64,000 bases of DNA from an uncultured Desulfobulbaceae bacterium (GTDB lineage: Bacteria; Desulfobacterota; Desulfobulbia; Desulfobulbales; CALZHT01). Position 1 is the stretch's first letter. Every line of letters begins with the position of its first letter. This document shows positions 42,925 to 51,604 of this stretch, in pieces. The notes under the pieces are model-generated. The model was not told the origin of the DNA and searched no databases. It was given only the letters and a program-made list of their open reading frames with translations. The stretch is taken from positions 1 to 64,000 of the forward strand of contig CALZHT010000008.1 in NCBI GenBank assembly GCA_945787445.1. The letters are read 5' to 3'. A program made the position numbers and the translations under genes.

Positions 42925-43639
42925 ACGGAAACGGATCGATCCGCTTGTGGTGTTGGTTTTTTTTCTATTGGCCGGCGTAACGGCCATGTTGGGTCGCACC
43001 ATCTGCATAATGCCCCAGCAAATGCCAGGGCTTGAAAATGAAGTGGCGCGCCATCTGCATAACAGCGGCGTGGCGAGCCCGGTGACTGCGGTACTTCTTA
43101 ATTTCCGGGGATATGATACCTTGCTCGAGGTTATGGTCCTTTTTCTGGCCGTTCTCGGGGTCTGGTCCCTCACCAGGGCGACATTCGTAGGTTACATGGG
43201 AGATGTCAGCCCTGTACAGCTTGCCATGGTCCGGCTGCTGGCGCCCTTTATGTTTCTGGTAGCGGCTTATCTGGTCTGGCAGGGCAGCCATCTTGCCGGT
43301 GGGGCCTTCCAGGGCGGTGCGGTGCTGGGAGGGGCCGGTGTACTGATGCTCATCACCGATCTGCCTTGGTTGCCCATGGTGCCGGCCCGGCCGCTACGGT
43401 GTGGCTTGGCACTGGGGCCGGTGGTTTTTCTCAGTGTTGCTCTCGGCTGTTTAATCTGGAGCGGGGGATTCCTGGTATATCCGCTACAAGCGGCTGCTTT
43501 TCTGCTGGTGCTGATAGAAGCCGCCTGTGCACTGTCCATTGGTCTGACCCTTGCGGCTCTTTTTGTCGGAGGCCGGCCCTATGGTGAGCTGATGGAGGAA
43601 CAACCTTATGAAGGTGGCAGCGGCCAAGGAGATGAATAA
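42896..43639 (+). CDS. mrpB: Mrp antiporter subunit B-like
   Basis: 247 residues from ATG 42896, overlapping the DUF4040 gene by 29 bp. It has the N-terminal MbhE-like helix pair (FRGYDTLLEVMVLFLAVLGVWSL) and the MrpB domain (HLAGGAFQGGAVLGGAGVLMLI). The fusion of MbhE and MrpB parts is common in Mrp operons that lack a full-length MrpA. Confidence 0.87.
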   Translation: MLTTAPAKYRRKRIDPLVVLVFFLLAGVTAMLGRTICIMPQQMPGLENEVARHLHNSGVASPVTAVLLNFRGYDTLLEVMVLFLAVLGVWSLTRATFVGYMGDVSPVQLAMVRLLAPFMFLVAAYLVWQGSHLAGGAFQGGAVLGGAGVLMLITDLPWLPMVPARPLRCGLALGPVVFLSVALGCLIWSGGFLVYPLQAAAFLLVLIEAACALSIGLTLAALFVGGRPYGELMEEQPYEGGSGQGDE

Positions 43640-43965
43640 TGATGAGCACCAATCTGTTGTATAGTTTAACCGGCCTTGTCCTTTTTGCTCTTGGGCTGTA
43701 TGCCCTGATCGTCTGTTCCCACTTATTGCGCAAAATTCTGGCGTCCAATATTATGTCCAGCGGCGTTTTCCTGATGCTGGTCTCCACCGCATACAGGGCA
43801 GGCAATGGCAAAATTGATCCGGTCCCCCATGCCATGGTGCTCACCGGCATTGTGGTCTCGGTGAGTGCCACAGCCCTGGCCCTTGTTTTGGCCTGTCGGG
43901 TGCAGGAAACATCCAATGTTACTCTGGTGCGCGAAGAATATCAGCATGACACGTCGGGGGCATAA
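43639..43965 (+). CDS. mrpC: Mrp antiporter subunit C (NuoK-like)
   Basis: 108 residues, overlapping the B subunit's stop by one base. Three helices with LASNIMSSGVFLMLVSTAYR and DPVPHAMVLTGIVVSVSATALAL; the latter is the MrpC/NuoK signature with the PxxxALVLTxIVVxxxxTA pattern. Confidence 0.92.
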   Translation: MMSTNLLYSLTGLVLFALGLYALIVCSHLLRKILASNIMSSGVFLMLVSTAYRAGNGKIDPVPHAMVLTGIVVSVSATALALVLACRVQETSNVTLVREEYQHDTSGA

Positions 43966-43970
43966 AGGGC

Positions 43971-45485
43971 GTGCTGATCTTTGATGCCGATGCATGGATT
44001 ATATGCCCCATTGTTTTCCCTCTGGCCGCTTCCATTTTCTTTTTCCTCTCTCGCCGGACAGGACCGGTAGCTGCTCCAGTTGCAGCCCTGGCTACTGGCG
44101 TTTCTATTATAATCCTGCTCAGACAATTGCTGCTCTTCGGGCCAAGACACTATTACATTGGGGGATGGCAGGCTCCCCTGGGAATTACTCTGCGATTTGA
44201 TGGCCCTGCCGTGCTTATGTTGGCGATGACAGGGTTGACCGGCATTGGCATTACCTTATATGCCAGAGGATATTTCTCCTTCCGCATTGCAGCGCCCAAG
44301 CGAGTCGGTCGTCACGAAAGGCAGGAACGCTTTTTCTGGCCATTGTGGATGATGCTCTGGGCAGCCATGAACGGTCTATTTCTGTCCTCTGATATCTTTA
44401 ATCTCTATGTAACTATGGAACTCGTCTCCATTGCGGCTGTTGCCTTGGCAGCACTTTCCGGCAAGCCGGCTTCGCAGATTGCCGCCATCCGCTATCTTCT
44501 GGTCAGCTTTTTGGGATCACTCAGCTATCTGCTGGGTGTTGTTTTCCTGTATAAAACATATGGAATTTTGGATCTTGACATGCTGCAGGATATTGCTGGC
44601 GCTGCGCCGGGGACGCGGGTTGCTTTGGCCTTGATAACCATCGGGCTACTGCTGAAAACCGCCCTGTTTCCCATGCATTTCTGGCTGCCCCCTGCCCATG
44701 CCAATGCCCTGGCTCCGGTGAGTGCCATCCTTTCAGGACTGGTGGTAAAGGGCTCGTTCTATCTTTTGTTCCGCTTCTGGTTTGAGGTCTTCAGTGGCGC
44801 CATCTCCATTGGCGCCCTAAACATGCTGGGTATACTGGGTGCAGGGGCTATCCTCTGGGGAGCCTTGCAGGCCATGCGCCAGCAGCGGTTGAAACTTCTT
44901 GTCGCCTATTCCACCGTATCGCAGCTCGGCTACCTGTTCATCGCTTTTCCCTTAGCGTCTCTGGAGGGTAATATGAAGGTCTGGGGAGCAGTCATATTTA
45001 TGGCAATGGCCCATGCCTGTGCAAAGTCCGCCATGTTCATGGCCGCCGGCACCATTTACCTTCATATCGGCCACGACCGGATCAACGAACTGGTCGGCAT
45101 CAGAGCCTATCTGCCGGTAACCGCCCTGGCCTATGCCATTGCCGGTGTCAATCTCATGGGGCTGCCGCCGTCCGGAGGCTTTATCGCCAAATGGCTGCTG
45201 CTCAGTGCATCTTTCAATTCAATGCAGTGGTGGTGGGGGGTGGTTGTCATGGTGGGCAGTTTACTGGCATCGGTTTATGTCTACAGAGTTGTCTGCCAGC
45301 TCTTTATTATCCCTGAAGGATATACAATCAAAAAACAGTATCCCCGCTCCCACCTTTTGGAATGGCCGGCCTTCACCCTTGCTCTCATTTCATTGCTGCT
45401 CGGACTTTTTGCTCCCTACCCTCTCCATATCCTGACCATAGGCAGTTCCAACGTCGCAACAATCATACCCGGAGGACCGCCATGA
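43971..45485 (+). CDS. mrpD: Mrp antiporter D-type subunit 1 (NuoM/MrpD family)
   Basis: 504 residues starting at GTG 43971. About 14 helices. The key residues of a proton channel are present: Glu150 in YVTMELVS, Lys in LLLKTALFPMHFWLPPAH and Lys in SGLVVKGSFYLL. It should be an active ion/proton-pumping subunit. Its stop overlaps the next gene by 4 bp. Confidence 0.92.
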   Translation: MLIFDADAWIICPIVFPLAASIFFFLSRRTGPVAAPVAALATGVSIIILLRQLLLFGPRHYYIGGWQAPLGITLRFDGPAVLMLAMTGLTGIGITLYARGYFSFRIAAPKRVGRHERQERFFWPLWMMLWAAMNGLFLSSDIFNLYVTMELVSIAAVALAALSGKPASQIAAIRYLLVSFLGSLSYLLGVVFLYKTYGILDLDMLQDIAGAAPGTRVALALITIGLLLKTALFPMHFWLPPAHANALAPVSAILSGLVVKGSFYLLFRFWFEVFSGAISIGALNMLGILGAGAILWGALQAMRQQRLKLLVAYSTVSQLGYLFIAFPLASLEGNMKVWGAVIFMAMAHACAKSAMFMAAGTIYLHIGHDRINELVGIRAYLPVTALAYAIAGVNLMGLPPSGGFIAKWLLLSASFNSMQWWWGVVVMVGSLLASVYVYRVVCQLFIIPEGYTIKKQYPRSHLLEWPAFTLALISLLLGLFAPYPLHILTIGSSNVATIIPGGPP

Positions 45486-46978
45486 GCAGGGAAGGGGTGC
45501 TTCTCATCTGTATTTTGCTCAGTTCGGCCCTGCCCGGCATCATAATCTTTGGTCTGCGGGAGGAAAGTACCCGGTTACGCACCGGCCTGAATCTGTTAGG
45601 AGCTTCACTCAAACTGACGCTCGTCGTGGCCATGGACATCGGCATTGCCCAGGGCCGTGTCTTTGAGGTCCGTTTGCTACTCATGCCAGGGGTGGAGATT
45701 TTTCTTAACGGTGATCCGCTGTCCGCCCTGTTTGCCACTCTTTCCAGCGTACTGTGGTTTCTGACCACCCTCTATGCCGTGGGCTATCTGGAGGAATCGC
45801 CGAACCGCAGCCATTTTTTCGGCTATTTCAGCCTGTGTGTTACTGTAACAATTGGTATCGCCTTGGCCGGCAACCTCATCACCTTTCTGTTGTTTTACGA
45901 GATGCTCACCCTGACCACCTATCCGTTGATCATCCATCGTGGCACTGAGAAAGCACTGTTGGCCGGCCGCAATTACCTCGTCTACACCTTGGCCGGTGGT
46001 GGTCTCTTTTTATTCGGCGTCGTCTGGCTGCAATCCATTGCCGGTGCCCTGGATTTCAGCTCAACAGGGCTGCCGGTTGATCTGCTTGGTAAATATCACA
46101 CCGAACTTGTGCTGATCTTTGCTTTGCTGATTATCGGGGTGGGCGTCAAAGCGGCAATTGTTCCCTTGCATGGCTGGCTGCCCCAGGCCATGGTGGCGCC
46201 GGCCCCGGTAAGTGCTCTATTGCATGCCGTTGCAGTGGTCAAGGCCGGGGCCTTTGGCATCACCCGTATTGTCCTTGATGTATTCGGCATTGAAAATGTG
46301 CTGCGCCTCCAATTACTACCATCACTTACCATAGCAGCTTCGCTAACCATTATTTATGGGTCTGTGCGGGCCCTGCAGCAGGATGATCTCAAACGGCGTC
46401 TGGCCTTTTCAACGGTCAGTCAGATATCTTATATCGCTCTTGGCGTCGGCCTGGCCGACCAATCTCTCGCCCTCATCGGCGGACTGGTACATATCGTCCA
46501 CCAGGGACTCATGAAAATAACCTTGTTTTTTTGCGCAGGCAACCTGGCGGAAACCCTTGGTATTCATAGGATAAGCCAGATGAACGGCGTTGCGCGCCGT
46601 ATGCCGTTGACCATGGCGGCCTTCACTGTCGGAGCCCTTGGTATGATCGGCATTCCACCCACAGTTGGCTTTGTCAGTAAATGGTATCTCGGCCTCGGAG
46701 GCCTGGCCTCCGGCAATTGGTGGGTGCTTGCCGTCCTGGTGGTGAGCACCTTGCTGAATGCCGGATATTTCCTGCCGATTGTGACGGCGGCCTGGTTCGG
46801 CAAGCAAGCCGGACCCTGGCCGCAGGACAGGAAATTCGGGAGCCTGGAGACCAACTGGATGCTGTTACTGCCGCCTTTGGTCACCGCTTTTATTATTATG
46901 GCTGTGGGCGCGGTGGCCAATGCCCGGTTCAGTCCCTTGGCCTGGGTACGATTTATTGTCAGGGAGTATGGCATATGA
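45482..46978 (+). CDS. mrpD: Mrp antiporter D-type subunit 2
   Basis: 498 residues from ATG 45482 (the track's earlier start lies within the previous gene). The Glu140 in FYEMLTLTTYPL, Lys in GVGVKAAIVPLHGWLP and Lys in HAVAVVKAGAF are all present, so it also looks active. It overlaps the next gene by 4 bp. Confidence 0.92.
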   Translation: MSREGVLLICILLSSALPGIIIFGLREESTRLRTGLNLLGASLKLTLVVAMDIGIAQGRVFEVRLLLMPGVEIFLNGDPLSALFATLSSVLWFLTTLYAVGYLEESPNRSHFFGYFSLCVTVTIGIALAGNLITFLLFYEMLTLTTYPLIIHRGTEKALLAGRNYLVYTLAGGGLFLFGVVWLQSIAGALDFSSTGLPVDLLGKYHTELVLIFALLIIGVGVKAAIVPLHGWLPQAMVAPAPVSALLHAVAVVKAGAFGITRIVLDVFGIENVLRLQLLPSLTIAASLTIIYGSVRALQQDDLKRRLAFSTVSQISYIALGVGLADQSLALIGGLVHIVHQGLMKITLFFCAGNLAETLGIHRISQMNGVARRMPLTMAAFTVGALGMIGIPPTVGFVSKWYLGLGGLASGNWWVLAVLVVSTLLNAGYFLPIVTAAWFGKQAGPWPQDRKFGSLETNWMLLLPPLVTAFIIMAVGAVANARFSPLAWVRFIVREYGI

Positions 46979-48711
46979 CGGGCGAGGTTTTGTACTATTA
47001 CCATGCAATAATGCTTTCCCTGGGACCGGGGCTGCCCTTGCTTCTCGCCCTTGCCAGCTGCTCGCCGACCATGCGGCAGTCGGTTGCCCGATTGTGTCCA
47101 TGGGCCGTGCTACCTGCCCTGATTGGTGGTTTCATCGTACCCAGGGAGCTTGTCGTGCAGGTGGGCTGGTTTTTTATGGGCGGCCGCATGGGGCTTGATG
47201 CAACCGGCCAAGTATTTTACTGTGTCACTGCCTTTATCTGGTTCCTTGCCGGGATAAGCATTGCTGGCCGGAGTATTGAGGAAACGGTCTCGCCCCGCTT
47301 TATGGGATTTTTTCTGGCAGCCATGTCTGGAAATTTCGGTCTTATTCTGGCCCAGGACATGCTCGGCTTCTATCTTTTCTTTGCCCTGATGAGTCTGGCC
47401 ACCTATGGCCTGGTGATTGACCGGCAGACTGAGGAGGCAAAGCGGGCAGGGTGGGTATATCTAATCCTGGTGATATTGGGCGAGGTGGCGATTTTTGCCG
47501 CTTTGATCCTTCTGGCTGATACCACCCGCAGCACTGCCATTGCTGATATCGGCCGCGCAGAGCTGCATTCTATTGTACTGGTTCTTCTTTTTCTCGGCTT
47601 TGGCGTCAAAATAGGAGTTTTGCCGGTGCATGTCTGGAAGCCTTTGGCCTATCAGAACGCCCCCTTGCCGGCCGCCGTGGTATTGGCCGGAGCCATGGTC
47701 AATGGCGGCCTTTTGGGCTGGTTGCGTTTTTTGCCCCTGGGCCGGGCGTCACACCCTTCCGGCGCCATGCTGTTCATAATCGCTGGGGCCCTTGCCGCAT
47801 TTTTTGGTGTAGTAATAGGGTTGGGACAGAAAAGACCCAGGGTTGTTTTGGCCTATTCAAGCATCAGCCAGATGGGACTGATCTCCATTATTACCGGCCT
47901 TGGCCTCCTGACTCCTGAAACCGGACAATATGCTGTTGGTGTCCTTACCATGTATGGCGTCCATCATTCTTTGGCCAAGAGCAGCCTTTTTCTGGGCCTT
48001 GTCGGGCCAAAAGCAGCGGATGGAAGCACAAATCGCCGGCGGATCGCCGGCATGTTGTTACCGGCCCTGGCTTTGGCCGGATTGCCGTTCACCAGCGGTG
48101 CCATTGCAAAAACCGCTTTCAAGGAATTGACTGTTCTTGCCGGAGATCCGTGGCATGGGGTGTATGCAATACTGCTTCCTCTGGCGTCCTGCTCCACGAC
48201 TCTTTTGATGCTGCACTTCCTGCGGCTGCTGCTACGGGAACCATCTGAAGAAACAAAATTCGCTCCCTATGGTCAGAAGGCGTGGATTATCAGCCTGGCA
48301 GCAGTGGCAACGACACTCTGGCTGTGGCCGGCAGCCCGCATACCGGCATATCGTTCATTCATCCCTGTGGCACTCTGGCAGTCTCTGTGGCCTGTAATGA
48401 TCGGCTGCCTGGCGTTGTATGTCTGGAAAAAGGCGGCCAGAGACCGAATTGTGCTCTATTCAGTTCCGGAAGGGGACATTCTAGTATGGTATGAGCGTTG
48501 CGTTCACTTCCTAATCAGGTTTTGCCGCGCTGTGGCAACTGGTATTCATGTACAGGAGATATGGCGGAAAAAGGAACGGCTGCATTGGATCACCCATGCC
48601 GGCAGGGTATACCCACGCCTGCGCAAGGACGAAAAGATTCTCGGACGGTGGTCGGTGGTTGGTTTCTGTTATCTGGCGCTGTGCTCCATCCTGCTCTATC
48701 TGCTCGGCTGA
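46975..48711 (+). CDS. Mrp antiporter D-type subunit 3, lacking two key charged residues
   Basis: 578 residues from ATG 46975. It has the same fold (GFGVKIGVLPVHVWKPLAY, AYSSISQMGLISIITGLG) and an extended C-terminal part with helices and a basic cytoplasmic tail. The conserved glutamate of helix 5 is replaced by Ala137 (LFFALMSLATY), and the lysine of helix 8 by Asn243 (AGAMVNGGLLG). The first lysine (Lys212) remains. It may be a structural or non-pumping subunit. It ends the operon before a strong terminator. Confidence 0.85.
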   Translation: MTGEVLYYYHAIMLSLGPGLPLLLALASCSPTMRQSVARLCPWAVLPALIGGFIVPRELVVQVGWFFMGGRMGLDATGQVFYCVTAFIWFLAGISIAGRSIEETVSPRFMGFFLAAMSGNFGLILAQDMLGFYLFFALMSLATYGLVIDRQTEEAKRAGWVYLILVILGEVAIFAALILLADTTRSTAIADIGRAELHSIVLVLLFLGFGVKIGVLPVHVWKPLAYQNAPLPAAVVLAGAMVNGGLLGWLRFLPLGRASHPSGAMLFIIAGALAAFFGVVIGLGQKRPRVVLAYSSISQMGLISIITGLGLLTPETGQYAVGVLTMYGVHHSLAKSSLFLGLVGPKAADGSTNRRRIAGMLLPALALAGLPFTSGAIAKTAFKELTVLAGDPWHGVYAILLPLASCSTTLLMLHFLRLLLREPSEETKFAPYGQKAWIISLAAVATTLWLWPAARIPAYRSFIPVALWQSLWPVMIGCLALYVWKKAARDRIVLYSVPEGDILVWYERCVHFLIRFCRAVATGIHVQEIWRKKERLHWITHAGRVYPRLRKDEKILGRWSVVGFCYLALCSILLYLLG

Positions 48712-48727
48712 CCTGAAGCGAGGTAAA

Positions 48728-48762
48728 AAAAAGGCCGTATCCTTTTGGGATACGGCCTTTTC
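48728..48762 (+). terminator. Rho-independent terminator of the Mrp operon
   Basis: AAGGCCGTATCC (48731-48742) pairs with GGATACGGCCTT (48748-48759), with A-runs before and TT after. It can act in both directions. The rest of the gap up to 49050 is AT-rich and I see nothing else in it. Confidence 0.9.
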
Positions 48763-49050
48763 CTCTGGCTCTGGGGAAGTAGAGCCATTTCGAAGAAGAA
48801 AGGGAGCATGAAAAAAGGAGATTCGAGAGACATGAATTCCTCTTTTAGTTTAAATAAGACATGGGGCTCCCAAAAAGGTTCCATTAATATTTAAAAAAAT
48901 TTGCGGATAGATCTTCCATGGCTGGCAGGACGCGGTTTGCCAACCGAAAAAAAATGAGGCGTCATTTTTTTATTATGGATTAGACGATTTCATTTATAGG
49001 ATTGTTCTGTTTACAATAAATAAAAAATAATCAATAACGGAGGAGGATAT

Positions 49051-49674
49051 ATGAAAGAAAGAATTTTTCTGGTACTTGGTGTTTTAGGTATTGTACTGCT
49101 TTTATCCGGTTGTCCTGCCAAGCAAGCAGTTATTCCTGTTGATCCAGGCAGTGTTCCTCCTGCAAGCAAGGTAACACGAAAAGGCAAATCACTTGCCCTC
49201 ATGGGTACTGCAATAGCGGTCGGTCAAAAATTACCGTCTACATCACTCGTCGATGCATATACCATGAATTACGTTGATTTGTCGGAATCGAAAGGCAGCG
49301 TGCTGTTTCTCAGCATAGTGCCATCAATTGATACCAAGGTTTGTGAGGCCCAGACCCATTATCTTGGTGAGGAGGGAGACAGGCTGCCAAACGTTGTTCG
49401 ACGGATAACGGTAAGCCGCGACTTGCCTTTTGCCCAGAAGCGTTTTGCAGAAGCGGCAAAGCTTACAGATATCGAATACCTGTCAGATTATCGGGAAGGC
49501 GCCTTTGGCCGGTCCATCGGTTTGTTGCTCGATGGCCCGCTGCTCCTTTCCAGGGCGGTTATTCTGGTGGATAAACAGGGAATCGTTCAGTATATTCAGG
49601 TGGTGCCGGAAATTACCTATATGCCCGATATGGAAAAGGCCTTTACCAGGGCGATTGAGCTGGCAAACGAGTAA
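49051..49674 (+). CDS. Thiol-peroxidase-like lipoprotein without the resolving cysteine
   Basis: 207 residues. A lipoprotein signal with lipobox LLSGC (Cys21). The rest is a thioredoxin-fold peroxiredoxin of the Tpx type: SIVPSIDTKVCEAQT with the expected peroxidatic Cys98. In Tpx proteins the resolving cysteine follows DLPFAQKRF; here Ala133 takes its place (DLPFAQKRFAEA). It therefore would be a 1-Cys peroxiredoxin, tethered to the membrane. A good GGAGGAGG ribosome-binding site precedes ATG 49051. Peroxide removal at the cell envelope is likely. Confidence 0.85.
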   Translation: MKERIFLVLGVLGIVLLLSGCPAKQAVIPVDPGSVPPASKVTRKGKSLALMGTAIAVGQKLPSTSLVDAYTMNYVDLSESKGSVLFLSIVPSIDTKVCEAQTHYLGEEGDRLPNVVRRITVSRDLPFAQKRFAEAAKLTDIEYLSDYREGAFGRSIGLLLDGPLLLSRAVILVDKQGIVQYIQVVPEITYMPDMEKAFTRAIELANE

Positions 49675-49794
49675 GGTAGATAACCCTAATAAACAGGATT
49701 TTTTTGTTTCTGTGTCCTTACAGTTTAAAGGATGATAGTAGCATAACATAACAGCATACTGGCAGGTAGACGGCAACACTATACGCAATTTAAA

Positions 49795-50271
49795 TTACAG
49801 GAGAGTTGCCAACCAATAAAGCACTGCTACGGTAATAAAGATCGGTGGGCACAATTTCATCGGAATTATTGAAGTTCTTGCGCCGGTGAATAAGGATACG
49901 CCCGCCATAACTACCAGCATTACAGACGATGCTCTGTATACAATTGCCGCAACCGGATTCTCTGCCCCTCTCAGGAAGGTAAGAAGAATAACGAGCAACC
50001 CAATAAAGCATAGAGCAAGGCCTTCCATGATCCACTCCATGAGGAGGATGCGTCTGTTATCTTGGGATATCGGTCCGAATCCTTCAACAATACTTTTGGT
50101 CGGAATGGCAATGTGAGCTATTCCCCATAAGACGATCACTGCGGAGCCGCTGTACAGCAATATCTCCCTTGTCATCTCTGCTGTCTCACCAATGTGTTCT
50201 TCGGCGTAAACCAAACCGGATTGCAGATCGGCCGAAGGTTTGGTTGTCCCCTCCAGTTGGTTTTTCCTCAT
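49795..50271 (-). CDS. Small integral membrane protein, function unknown
   Basis: 158 residues with four membrane helices in the C-terminal 125 (LLYSGSAVIVLWGIAHIAI, MEGLALCFIGLLVILLTFL, VYRASSVMLVVMAGVSLF, PIFITVAVLYWLATLL). The first 32 residues are polar, and ATG 50175 (MTREILLYSG) is another plausible start. No named family recognised. Confidence 0.6.
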   Translation of the reverse strand: MRKNQLEGTTKPSADLQSGLVYAEEHIGETAEMTREILLYSGSAVIVLWGIAHIAIPTKSIVEGFGPISQDNRRILLMEWIMEGLALCFIGLLVILLTFLRGAENPVAAIVYRASSVMLVVMAGVSLFTGARTSIIPMKLCPPIFITVAVLYWLATLL

Positions 50272-50520
50272 CCATATGTTTATTCAAAGGGGTCCCTCAA
50301 GTACAGTACTTTTCTCAATAGGAATAAATTATTTACAGACTATAGGTGGCTCCAATCACATCGTTAATTACCTTATAATCGTCCAGGGAGACTTGGCATG
50401 GAACTGCCGGGAAATAATGGTAAGGACTATACTTCTGTTGTGTAGCCACTTAATTGAGTGATGATTATTTCAAATGAGGCAAATATCAGAATGGCGGGGA
50501 TTCCACTAAAGCAACAATTT

Positions 50521-50624
50521 TGATGGTCCTGTAAAAAGTCGGGAAAGCGGTTAACGTGCCATGTAATTTCAATGACTTACACCGTAATACAACGATGAAT
50601 TCGTAGTTTTTACGAATTCATCAA
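50521..50624 (+). repeat. Dispersed structured repeat, family R1, copy 4
   Basis: Core GCGGTTAACGTGCCATGTAATTTC and a 3' hairpin GATGAATTCGTA/TACGAATTCATC, perfect, with one A-T pair swapped to T-A relative to copy 1. It lies in the 525-bp gap 50272-50796, which otherwise is AT-rich; copy 4's 3' end overlaps a 25-bp tandem duplication. Confidence 0.85.
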
Positions 50625-50666
50625 TTTTTGGAGTTGGAATGTTCATCAATTTTTGGAGTTGGAATG
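50617..50666 (+). repeat. 25-bp tandem duplication at the end of R1 copy 4
   Basis: TTCATCAATTTTTGGAGTTGGAATG occurs twice in succession, exactly. It includes the last bases of the R1 hairpin. Confidence 0.95.
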
Positions 50667-50796
50667 TTTTAGGATAAGCGGTAATCCAGAAAACGGCGTT
50701 GGTTGTTTGGATATTTGTAATAGTTAAATCTTTGCAATGACAACAACTCCTACTATTTGCAGGATTAATTTTCTTTCGTCCTAAACTCAAAAAAAG

Positions 50797-51156
50797 TTAC
50801 TTTTCCGGGGGCTGCTCTTGCAAAAGCAATAATTTACGAGCCTGGGAAGGAGTGAGAGGCTCGAATTGCACGCCATAGCGCTTCATAGTCTTTGCCGGGA
50901 TTTGCACATCATTAACCACTGTATCTTCGGAAATGATTTTTCCCTTCATGCTTCCCAAATATATATCGCTATCTATAACCAGAACATCCATATCGAGGAT
51001 ATCAGCCGGCTGGATTTCAAGAGCGTAGTAGCTAAAGGCCAAGCCGTCCCGGCTGATATCAACAAGGGAAGAGATTTTTGGAATCCCGGAGTCATCCAGA
51101 ATAGCGACAACTCCTTTCCTAACCTGAATGCGCTTGTGTTTTCTTCTTTCCTGCAT
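50797..51156 (-). CDS. PilZ-domain protein 1
   Basis: 119 residues. It has the c-di-GMP-binding pattern: RRKHKR near the start (RxxxR) and DISRDGLAF (D/NxSxxG). Beta-strand pattern SMKGKIISEDTVV follows. It is a single-domain PilZ protein, probably a c-di-GMP effector. It lies 73 bp after the response regulator on the same strand; the two may be co-transcribed. Confidence 0.85.
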   Translation of the reverse strand: MQERRKHKRIQVRKGVVAILDDSGIPKISSLVDISRDGLAFSYYALEIQPADILDMDVLVIDSDIYLGSMKGKIISEDTVVNDVQIPAKTMKRYGVQFEPLTPSQARKLLLLQEQPPEK

Positions 51157-51229
51157 TTTTCCCCCGATGGTAAATGGTAGGTAATTTCTTTTTTAAATTA
51201 ATATGATGAATACCCTTACTATAAGAGAA

Positions 51230-51604
51230 CTACAAGCCTTTTCCAAGAACTTGTTCGACTGCCAAAAGGATTTCCTTGCGGTCCAAAGGTTTTTTGAATG
51301 TACGCATGGCGCCACACTTGCTTGCTAAGCTTAAATAATCTTCAGGACCAATCCTGCCGCCGCCGGAAATGGCAAAAATTTTAGCATCCGGATATACTTT
51401 TCGAAGATCTGTGATGGTTTCAATGCCTTCTTTTTGCGGCATGATAATGTCGATGATAACAAGATCGGCAGGGTTTTCACTATAGAGCTCTAATGCCTCT
51501 CTTCCATTTGTTGCCTCCACCGCCTCATAACCTGAGCGCTCAAATGTCTCGCGGAGCATGGCTCTTACTTGATCTTCATCATCGACAACCAGGATGCGTT
51601 TCAT
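51230..51604 (-). CDS. Stand-alone response regulator receiver domain
   Basis: 124 residues, CheY-like. Acidic pocket DDE (8-10), phosphoacceptor Asp52 in LVIIDIIMP, Ser in ISGGG and Lys in FKKPLD. No output domain, so it acts by protein binding. No histidine kinase is adjacent. Confidence 0.93.
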   Translation of the reverse strand: MKRILVVDDEDQVRAMLRETFERSGYEAVEATNGREALELYSENPADLVIIDIIMPQKEGIETITDLRKVYPDAKIFAISGGGRIGPEDYLSLASKCGAMRTFKKPLDRKEILLAVEQVLGKGL

